Positions 55,460 through 64,000 of a stretch of 64,000 bases of DNA are shown piece after piece (within the stretch, counting starts at the first letter, position 1; every line of letters begins with the position of its first letter). A program made the translations under genes and the position numbers. Source of the stretch: Agroathelia rolfsii (lineage: Eukaryota > Basidiomycota > Agaricomycetes > Amylocorticiales > Amylocorticiaceae); the NCBI GenBank assembly GCA_018343915.1, contig JABRWF010000008.1:248001-312000 (forward strand), read 5' to 3'. Below the pieces are notes generated by a model. The model worked only from the letters and a program-made list of their open reading frames with translations, made no database searches and was not told the origin of the DNA.

Positions 55460-58075
55460 TCATAGCCTCTCATTTTTGGGCATCTGGCGCATAGCTTGCC
55501 GCACACCGAGATCACCAAGGACATCCTCGGCTGATAAAAAAATAAATGTCAGCAACTATGCGGAGTATAATGAGTCATGTTTCTTACCTCCACCCAAGAT
55601 GGCATCGAATGGAACAGTGCGGTGATACTATAACTTGTGTTAGGCCGTGGCCGGAGGTTCTGGTGATGCAAAAGACTTACGTGTTCGATTTGTGAACCCA
55701 TACCGGTCTTCGTGATACCGCGACCACCGAAGATCTGGACGGCGTCGGCGGCGGTCTCTTGAGCGGCCCGAGTAGAGAACATCTTGAGCAAGGCAATTTG
55801 GCTGTATTTCGTTGGGTAAGATAGTTTATTCAAAGAATCAGCTAAGCTTACCCAGCAAGTTTACTGGACTGTTGCTTATAGGACTGGAAGACAACGTGAG
55901 TCCGGTTGAATGCAACAAAACGCAACAAGTCAATATCTCACCATGTTGTTCATCTACGGAAACCAAGATCGATTAGTCACAAGCCACAGAGACAAATTAT
56001 CTAAAACAAGCAAACCTGATGCGTAATGTTTTCTAACCATGCCTGGGCACTCTCAACACGTGAGATCATGCCCGCAATTTTGTTTCGGATGACTGCTTGA
56101 GAGCTGAGAGATTTTCCGAATGCTTTTCTTTGGTTAATCCACCTGAAGCGACATGAGTTGTGTTGCACATCGAACGGCTAATAAAATCCACTGACTTCAG
56201 GCATTCCTCGACAATGGTACGCTGGGCTCGTGCAGACGAGCAACACATGACCCAGCGCTCGTGGTTGAAGTTGCTTAAGATGACGAGTAATCCTCCACCT
56301 TCAGGGCCAAGAGTATTTTCGACGGGCACCTTCACGTTATCAAAGGTGACAAACGCCTACCGGTAGTATGATTGTGAGTTTGTGAATCATTAATGATAAT
56401 AAAAGAAACGCACAGTTCCAGCAGTCGATGAGTAACTGGTTTTAATGGGCTTAGTCTCAACACCCTCGCCACGCTCGACCAAAATCACGGTAAATCCGCT
56501 TTCGGTCCTGCACCCGACAGTGAAGCTAAGAGTAACGAGTCAGCAGTTGCGATTTGGGACTTGAAACGAGACTCACTAGTCCGCGAAAGTGCCGTTGGTG
56601 ATCCATTTCTTGGTGCCATTGATAATCCAGTGTTTACCGTCCTCTGTCTTAACAGCCTCTGTCTTGAGACCACTGACATCACTACCAGCAAACGCTGTGA
56701 AGTGGATAACCATTAGTGTACACGAAAGTAATTTCATCGTACAATTACCAACCTTCCGAGATGGCAAGACAGATGAATTTCTCTCCATTGAATATCTGCG
56801 GTATTACTTTCGCCTTGATTTCGTCTGAGCCGAAATTCAGGACTGGTGGTAGACCAATCACAGTCCCACTGTTGATACCTAGACCAATATGTTAGTATAA
56901 AAGGGCGTTGGAAATTACAAGAATAGATATACCGTCGCCATATCCTCTTTGGCCAGCACGGCAGAATTCTTGTGTGATGATCAACTAATGGAATGCTTAG
57001 AAAGTCGCGCACACATTGTTAAAAGCCAAGGGCTTACCTCATGGAAGTAATCAAACTATAGGTATGTGTGTTTGAGTCGTGCGTTCATTATAGTAGTTCA
57101 ATCAACATACCTCCTCTGGTGTAACAAGACCGCCCATCAATTTCAATCCCTTCAAATGTTTCCCAGGACCCATACGCATAGCATGTATGTTCAGGTCTCT
57201 GAAGAATGTCTCAGATGGAGGGCGATAGAGGATAGAGGGGTTACGTACGTCATGGCCTTGATCACGCTGGCACTAGGACGCTTGCCATCCTCTTCACGAG
57301 CCTGGATTAATGTTAGAGGGGCTCTCAATAGATATGTTGTTAGCAATATGGCACATACCAAGGCATCGGGCGTAATTATTTCATCAACAAATTGTCTCAT
57401 TGCCTTCTGGAACTTCTTGTGGCTCTGTAGTACATATGTTATGAGAAGTCGGCTGGATGAATAAGTAGTTATGTCATACCTCTTTATAATAAGGAGAGAA
57501 GAAGCCATCTGATAGCCACGTCGGCTCGGCGTAGGGTACTTTGCTAAGTTGTCCGGTAATCTTGCTGTACAGTACACTCGACTCTCCCTCGATGGTACCA
57601 ATCTGAAGCCTTGCAAACTGCGGGCGCTGTAGAACTTCATGGCGGTGGAGTCCATAGAAAGCCTCGGTCGCATCCTGCCCGGCTGCCAATATATAATAAA
57701 TTCAGGAACGCGGTTCTGGATTTGTACGAATCATTTACTCACGTATTTCGTCTTGGTAGAAAACTTGAGCACCTCCAGGATGCAGGTTTACGAATCTTGA
57801 CACATCGTAGACCTGTGAGTTCAATATTGAGCATTTGCTGCATGCCAAACAGGAGAGTCTCCTACTTTGGCATCAATGATGATCCACTAAGAAAGTCCAC
57901 ATTAGTATATTGAAAAACCGAGCTAACTGTATAGACTTACTAGGTCGCCCGCTTTGTTGTGCTAGTTAGCGAAAGATAAACCATGATGTTAACCTTGGAG
58001 ATAAAATAGTACATTATAAATGCTGACCTTTGCGACCTCGTCGCGGGTATAGACCTTAAGTTCTTTCGCTGCCAT
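55460..58075 (-). CDS. acyl-CoA dehydrogenase with N-terminal cytochrome b5 domain
   Basis: The start [21 protein letters not shown] leads a cytochrome b5 domain: [23 protein letters not shown], with the axial His in HPGG, and [11 protein letters not shown] with the second His. A linker (~80 aa) follows, then the acyl-CoA dehydrogenase fold: [38 protein letters not shown] (FAD and substrate loop), [46 protein letters not shown], and [20 protein letters not shown] with the FAD-binding GGRG. It should oxidise an acyl-CoA, with electrons passed through the b5 haem. Fungal b5-ACAD fusions of this layout are known but poorly characterised. About twelve introns occur. It neighbours a FOX2-like gene, suggesting shared fatty-acid catabolism. 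Confidence 0.9.
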
Positions 58076-58626
58076 GTCGCTAGCTGGTGGGATATGGAGG
58101 TGGTTGATAGTAGAGGAAATGTGTGTTGTGTGAGACGCCTCCAGCCACTGCAGCTTCCGAATCCGGCGTAAATAAATCCGGGGTAAAGTCCGGGTTCATA
58201 CAAAAATCACATGGACACTGCCCTATCCTCCGCGTAAAGCGGGCGCGCTGATTCGGCCAACGAGCACACTCTCGTCCTGCTCGGTCTGAAGCCCGTGAAA
58301 TTGAGGTTCAATAAAAATATGATACGCATCCATATGTTATTCACACTCATGCTAGAAATTCAGAGACTCATCATAGTAACATGGCATGTGAAAGCATGGT
58401 AATGGGAATTACCAGCCCAGGGTAGGTTATAGCCTACTTGGCACTCGTGATGAGCGGAGCGTCTGGACTTGTCCAATCATGGATGAACTTGACTGGCTGA
58501 CAATGACACCATGTATTACACGAATATGTGTTCACAATGATTCACACATGAAAAAACTAAAACCAATGAATAGAGAATACAAGTCTGAACTAGCAAGCTA
58601 ACGATGTAGTAGATGTGTACAAAAAA
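58076..58626. other. intergenic region
   Basis: The promoter of the b5-acyl-CoA dehydrogenase gene and the 3' flank of the FOX2-like gene. No site was identified. Confidence 0.4.
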
Positions 58627-61280
58627 TTACAACTTCGCCTTTGACTCCCCTGAGTTTTCGAAGTTGGCGACAATCTAAGATAAAGATAAGACATTAGACC
58701 GGAGAAATAATAGCACCGAATTGCCGACACCTACAGCTGCTGTCGCATCAGCCGTGCTGCGAGGATTTGTTGCACGGCCATCATCTTACGGCCAGTCAGC
58801 ATCAGACAAATTAATAAATCAACTATTGCCCTTACCGAAGTCGGTGATAACTTTCCACTTTTCAATGATTGCCTCAGGAGTCAAAGGCTTGCTTCTAGGG
58901 AATCCGTGGCCACCGGCGCGTTGCCATCGGACCTCACCAGCCCATCCACCCACAACTTCGAACAACGAGTTGGTGGTCTCGGTGTTTGCTAAGTAACACA
59001 TCAGTGCCTGCTGATGTAAAGCGAATAAAACCCCATCACTAACCTTCGCTAGTGAGATAGCCAACAACCGGTGCAACAAAGTCGGGCTATGATACAACTC
59101 ATTAGGATGATAGCAATGATGTCACCGATAGAGAAGACAGTACCTTGAAAGCATCCACCATCTCCTGAGGCCAAACAGTGCTCGTCATGGCCGTACCAGC
59201 GGATGGAGCAAGGACGTTTGCAAGAATGTTGTACTTCTTGCCTTCAATAGCGAGTGTTCTAGTCAGGCCCATTATGGCTGCCTTAGCTGTCGAGTACTGC
59301 ATAGCGTATTAGCATTTTCATCCTGCAAAATTCAAAAGATGTGGACGAACGTTGGCCTGGCCAAAGTTGCCGTCTACAAACGAGATTAGCTCGGGTAATA
59401 GCAACCAGGATATGAATATGAATACACGCACAAATTCCAACTGATGAAGCGGTGCCAATGATACGTCCGTACTTTTGCTTCTGGAAGATGGGCCAGACAG
59501 CCTTGGCACACTTGTACGTACCCCTGGGGCATAAGTAGTTGTTGAGTAAACGCCGTGAGAGGAGATAAATAAGCCTGAAGGAATTCACCTGAGATGGACA
59601 GCAATGACGTCATCCCATTCCTTCTCAGACATGCCAGTGAACGATTTATCGCGGAGGATACCAGCGTTAGCGATGAGGACATGCACTCCGCCGAAATTCT
59701 CTAGGGCAACCTTGACGATTGCATCTCCATCTTCAGCAGAGCAGACAGCCGCTGCTGCCTTTCCACCAGCTGTTGTAGACAAATGAGCCGAGATGAGATG
59801 AAAGATTATAAGACGACATACCTTTCTGAACCTCAGCAACCACGGCTTGCGCATTCTTTTCGCTGACATCGTTCACCACAACGTTGGCACCAAGACGGCC
59901 GTACATGAGAGCGTAGGCACGTCCGAGGCCGGCACCGGCGCCTGTAATGATCACAGTCTTTCCGTCGAACCTGACTTCAGGAGAAGCTTGCTTGTTCGTG
60001 GTGAATTTCTTGGCTGCTTCGAGTTTCTCCACAATGTTGAGGTCCGTCGTGTTCACAGGGCTAAACAGGGATAATTAAACTTGAGTCTGTGCTTGACATT
60101 CAAAGATATCACTTACTATGTGGGATTGGTGAAGTCAGTAACTTCGGACCATTTTTCTTTGACCTATTGCTGGGATGAGCTTAAAGTCAACTAGAATATT
60201 TAATCTGAATGAGCTGACAGCAGAAGGAGTGAAAGATTCATCGGGTTTGAATGTTGCACCCCTGGTGCGTTGCCAGCGCAGCTCCGTGACGTAGCCTGCA
60301 CCGAGTTCAAAGACGCGGCCGGATGCGTCTGGACCATCGGGATGTGAGACGGCGGCAACGAAAGGTGCAACCCATTCAGGCTGGAAAAGGTGGAAGGCAT
60401 TAGTTATAGTAGAAGCATTTTTAAATGTAGGCAGGCGTTACCTTCATGTTGGCAAGCATTTCAGGAGGCATGATGGTCTCTGTCATCTTCGAAGCTGCCA
60501 TCTATATGGCCATCAGTCTCGCGAACAACAACACATGCGAAAGAAGCTTACAGGAGCAATGACAATGCTCTTAATACCGTACTTGGCACCCTCCCTGGCC
60601 AAGGTCTTCGTATATGCAACAAGACCCATCTTGGCTGCACTGTAGTTTGCTTGACCGAAGTTGCCGTAGATACCAGCTGCGCTAGCAGTGTTGATAATGC
60701 GACCGAACTTTTGCTTGCGGAAGTGTGGCCATGCTGCCTTCGTGCAAGAGTATGCACCCTTGAGATGAACTGCTACAATGGCGTCGAATTCGGCATCAGT
60801 CATATTCTTGAATCTACCATGCGAGACATTAGTGGCCCATGTAATTTCGCTGATCAACATGACTCTCACCCCCTGTCACGCAGAATTCCAGCGTTGTTGA
60901 TAAGGATGGTAATGTTGCCGAATGCATCGATGGCACTCTTAATCACGGCTTCGCCGTCAGTGACGGAAGACGTGTTGGCCACAGCTTTACCTCCAGCTAG
61001 AAGTGAAAGCAAGGAAATGAGTACCAAGCATACCGCCCAGAAATACCCATGATTATACCTTTCACAATTTCATCAACAACCTTTTGGGCTGCTTCACCGT
61101 TGAAGTCGTTTACGACGACGTTAGCACCGCGGGATGCAAAGAGTAAAGAGTATCTAAAGATGTCCAGGTAAGTCCGGGATTCGCTGGATGGCCAAGAAAA
61201 AAGCAAGCATACGCTTTGCCCAATCCACCACCAGCGCCTGTAACGACGACTGTGTGCCCCTTGAACGATAGTTGTGACAT
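58627..61280 (-). CDS. FOX2: FOX2-like peroxisomal (3R)-hydroxyacyl-CoA dehydrogenase with two SDR domains, no hydratase domain
   Basis: The first SDR domain starts [24 protein letters not shown], with the TGxxxGxG cofactor loop. It continues [59 protein letters not shown] (catalytic Ser, Tyr, Lys) and ends near 60.2 kb. The second starts [24 protein letters not shown] and has [54 protein letters not shown]. Each domain is followed by a GGW/GAGY-VxELRWQR linker typical of FOX2. The C-terminus ends SGESKAKL, with AKL a likely PTS1 peroxisomal signal. The 3' end shows no MaoC-type hydratase 2 domain, which yeast FOX2 has after the two dehydrogenases. The protein is thus about 620 aa instead of ~900. 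Eight or more introns are present. Confidence 0.88.
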
Positions 61281-62071
61281 GAATAGGGAGAGTTTACAGG
61301 AGTATGATGGTGTCTGAACAAGTGCTCGGTCTCGGACTTGGGGGCGCTGCTGAGGACCCGGCTTATAGGCTGGGGTAATCCGGCCATCAAGGTAGCCGAT
61401 GCACACGTGAAAAGCATCCGGCAAATAACCTCAGGCTGCTTCACTTATATCCGACTCGATAATCCGACTCAACGCAACCACGGCTGAATCAATTGGGCTG
61501 AATGGTTTCGTTACATGTAGTCACTTTCCAGTTTCTACAAAACATAAGCCTTATGTAAACTATTATCGTAGACTACTACACGTCCAAACCTATGTTTTGT
61601 CAGCGAATAATGAGCGCATCAATGAGCGCTAAGCTTACACTGGCACCAGTAGAACGTTCAAATCAAATGTAGGAAACCCTGTCGAATTCTACACTAAAAC
61701 TTTGACGCTGGGGTTATTTGAGAAGAAGTAGATGTTATGACGTTGAAATAAGTGCATGATACTGGGACTACACGAATTAAATGATAGTGTTGATGTCACC
61801 TCAACCTCGACCATGACGAAAATATTATTATTATTATTATTATTACACAGTTCGAGACCACGTTAATACGGGAGTGGGTCTCCAAGGTCCAGTTTGGGCG
61901 TTTCAGTGCATATATATCTAGAAGATGCACCTCTATCTCGAATACGGAGGGGCTAAGACTTTAGGGGTCGGGGGGAAGGCACTACAGACGGCGCATCATC
62001 GAACACAAACCAATTTGCATATACATGCATTAACAGCTCTCCACGAGCTCAAATTCCCGCATGCCCCTGGT
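61281..62071. other. intergenic region with an (ATT)n microsatellite at 61826-61846
   Basis: The FOX2-like promoter side lies just above 61281. An (ATT)n/(TTA)n microsatellite of about seven units lies at 61826-61846. Otherwise nothing is recognised. Confidence 0.6.
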
Positions 62072-63244
62072 CTACCGCGATACCTTGGATTCTCGGGTGT
62101 GTGAGCCAATACCTGCTCGATGAGCGCCTTGGTTAAGAGCCAATGGCTCCAATAATGCATTGCGCTCATGGTCATCGGATGGCAGACCAAGAACTTCTCC
62201 CGGTTTCCAGCCCTGCTTCATCAGTAACTGGTGGCCAACATTGGTGGTAGGAAGGGCCTCTGGTAAAGCACTAGATGTGACCTGGGGCGGTGCTTCCCAG
62301 GGCTGGGCTGGCCCTTGCAAGTATCCTTGTTCGACAGAGGGTGTAGAGACAGGTGCCAGTGTACGATTTGTGCCTGGTGCATCCATCAGAGACGCGCCCA
62401 TCGCACGCCGTCGAGCGGCTCGATCAACGTAAGTAGCTCCAGCGGCGGCAGCGGTGGCAGAGCCATTAGATCTCTGTGAGTTTAGAAGCGAGCGTTTCAG
62501 AGATGCCATGGTCTTTCGAGGATCTTCTCGTGGAGCGGTCGTCAGACCAAAAGAGGGTGTTGAGTTATGCTTGCGGGACTTGGAAGCATCATTGAACACA
62601 GGTATTTCCTCTTGAGGAGATTGAACAGTGCACTTGGTGCAAGGAACGCCATCGTGAACATGAACAAGAAAGGTAGTAGAACCGATTTCGAGCGTGTCAC
62701 CATGTACTAGGGCTCGAGGTAATCCAGCTTCCTTGGGTCTGGACAAGCGCCAGTTCTCCTTGTCGCGGCGTAGAAAAGTCCCATGTTTAGAGCCACGATC
62801 TACTATAGACCACTTTGACCGTGTTTCGTCCCAGAAGATTGAAGCATGAAGTTTCGAAACAGCTAGCTCCGGAAGACGAACGCGGGGAGTCTCGCCGGGT
62901 GCGCGATCACGCCCAAACTGTAGCTCGTGGGATTGATCACTGAAAGAAAGTGGAGGGGCTACCACACGTCGCGTTGATGGTAAGATTGAGGAAGTCACGA
63001 CGAGCAAGCGCAATATTGTCGGTGGTCGAGCGATACTAGTAGCATTATCAGGAGGGCATCCCATCTGATGCCACTCGGATGGACCTTGTTGCCCGAATGC
63101 TTCTTGTGGAGGCCATTGCGAGTAAGTTGGGTTTATAATGTCTTCGCCTGGCCACTCTACCTCTGGGTCATAGTCATCATACTGTTCGGTGACACCAATA
63201 GGCTGCTTGGCATCGTTGGAATCAATGATTTCTCCCGGCTCCAT
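62072..63244 (-). CDS. FHA and G-patch domain protein
   Basis: A single-exon gene of ~390 aa from the ATG at 63244 (MEPGEIIDSNDAKQP). Residues ~105-195 form an FHA domain: LQFGRDRAPGETPRVRLPEL, SKLHASIFWDE and IVDRGSKHGTFLRRD, with GR, SxxH and the HGT variant in place of NGT. Near the C-terminus lies a G-patch, VGHQLLMKQGWKPGEVLGLP and GAHRAGIG. The pairing FHA + G-patch is seen in AGGF1-like and other RNA-processing proteins: FHA binds phosphothreonine and G-patch activates DEAH helicases. The middle is basic and Ser/Ala-rich (RRRAMG). An upstream in-frame ATG at 63274 would add ten residues (MPQIIYRQCT); the MEPGE start fits better. Confidence 0.85.
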   Translation of the reverse strand: MEPGEIIDSNDAKQPIGVTEQYDDYDPEVEWPGEDIINPTYSQWPPQEAFGQQGPSEWHQMGCPPDNATSIARPPTILRLLVVTSSILPSTRRVVAPPLSFSDQSHELQFGRDRAPGETPRVRLPELAVSKLHASIFWDETRSKWSIVDRGSKHGTFLRRDKENWRLSRPKEAGLPRALVHGDTLEIGSTTFLVHVHDGVPCTKCTVQSPQEEIPVFNDASKSRKHNSTPSFGLTTAPREDPRKTMASLKRSLLNSQRSNGSATAAAAGATYVDRAARRRAMGASLMDAPGTNRTLAPVSTPSVEQGYLQGPAQPWEAPPQVTSSALPEALPTTNVGHQLLMKQGWKPGEVLGLPSDDHERNALLEPLALNQGAHRAGIGSHTRESKVSR

Positions 63245-63571
63245 GGTACACTGGCGATAGATTATTTGCGGCACTTGGTTGTTTTTAAATATGAGGCCAT
63301 TGGTATTCAGCAGTGATAATCGATATGCCAGATAAATTGGAGAAAAATATCTGAGAGGGGACCATTGGCGTAAATCACTTACAAATGTCGTTGGTTCTTG
63401 TAGAAGTGGTGTTTATAGAAGCCGGAGGTCCGCTTGAGACAGAAAACCGATCATTACCCCGACTCCCATGTTCAAGCGTCCGCTTATGCCATGATACATT
63501 GATTACTTGCCTGGAATTGGACACCTGACACCTAACACACATTGCAATCATTTTGTTCATGCTCCAGGAAG
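63245..63571. promoter_or_regulatory. divergent intergenic region between FHA/G-patch gene and ATG17
   Basis: About 330 bp carry the promoters of two genes transcribed outward. No motif was recognised. Confidence 0.4.
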
Positions 63572-64000
63572 ATGACGACTACGGGCACTTCATATTTGGT
63601 TTCCTTAGTCTTGCAATCTAAGAAAGCGCTACAACACGGCGAGCAACTATGTCAACGAGCCAACGATCTCACAAATAAATCTGCTGCAATTGCTGTGGAT
63701 CTTCAAGCTGTGGATGCCAAGGTCAAGTGGATGACGGATGCTATTCAGGAGCAACTCATGGTGTGTGCACTCATGTCTGAAGCAGAGTGAGGTGTTAATT
63801 GTTGATGCTTGAAGCATAGCTCGCTACAGGTTTCATGAAGAAGATCGAACAGAAGAAGGCACAGCTGTTGAGTAGCATCCAGGTATGATTCATATTCTGG
63901 TCATGTGTGCTACTACGTCTACTTTATATCTCTTATGTGTCAAACAGGAATGGGACCGAGAAAGAACACGGAGAACTGAGGCGTTGGACACTATACTTGA
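63572..64000 (+). CDS. ATG17: autophagy-related protein ATG17 (5' part only)
   Basis: The first exon (63572-63760) reads MTTTGTSYLVSLVLQSKKAL, HGEQLCQRANDLTNKSAAIA and VDAKVKWMTDAIQEQLM. Two introns follow (63761-63821, about 63883-63949). The next exons read LATGFMKKIEQKKAQLLSSIQ and EWDRERTRRTEALDTIL, and the window ends inside this exon. The order matches the N-terminal coiled coil of basidiomycete ATG17, whose full protein of several hundred aa scaffolds the Atg1 kinase complex at the preautophagosomal structure. The rest lies outside the window. The family assignment rests on memory of the LVLQSKKALQHGEQLC motif. Confidence 0.78.

Noticed and set aside
1..64000. tRNA or rRNA genes
   Set aside because: None was seen on reading by eye. 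A tRNA with weak arms could be missed; a covariance-model scan would decide.

Overview
The window is nuclear DNA of a filamentous fungus, almost certainly a basidiomycete. Nearly every gene is cut by many 45-70 nt introns, and several families are typical of Agaricomycetes: a DUF6534 seven-TM protein, GPI-anchored Ser/Thr proteins, a GH5_9 exo-glucanase, a GPI-anchored A1 protease and RIM20/PalA. Placement in a Cantharellales/Rhizoctonia-like lineage is possible but is only an impression.

Layout. 1-7.3 kb: the 3' end of a GATA transcription factor, a one-exon molybdopterin-synthase small subunit (MOCS2A/MoaD), an ER-lumenal DnaJ (SCJ1 type) with two GC-AG introns, and a secreted GH5_9 exo-beta-1,3-glucanase. 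7.7-10.7 kb: cullin-3, whose start and stop lie on micro-exons. 11.5-19.4 kb: a candidate small secreted protein, a ~1500-aa acidic repeat protein ending in a CaaX-like box, and a KRE9/KNH-like GPI protein. 19.8-29.8 kb: a tandem array of DM9/DUF3421-like genes with two relics, a foldback (MITE-like) insertion and a ~2.7 kb gene-poor, repeat-like stretch. 30.2-33.2 kb: an NCLX-type cation/Ca2+ exchanger; a fragment of its 3' end has been copied into the DM9 array at 23.2 kb. 33.4-39.3 kb: a DUF6534 gene between two decayed copies of one fungal gene family. 39.4-53.6 kb: a run of minus-strand genes: BQT4-like nuclear-envelope protein, GPI-anchored aspartic protease, RasGAP, RIM20/PalA, a third relic, and a conserved mitochondrial-type protein. 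54.5 kb: a small orphan gene. 55.4-61.3 kb: two fatty-acid oxidation genes, a cytochrome b5-acyl-CoA dehydrogenase fusion and a FOX2-like double dehydrogenase ending in AKL. 62.0-64.0 kb: an FHA/G-patch protein and, divergently, the 5' end of ATG17.

Most genes are housekeeping and have no visible operon-like logic; the two beta-oxidation genes are the only functional pair. The accessory, fast-evolving part is 19.8-39.3 kb. The most novel items are the DM9 array with its block duplication and the exon-modular repeat protein with the CLLM C-terminus. Exon borders were worked out by hand from GT/GC-AG sites, frame and family similarity recalled from memory; no database search was run.
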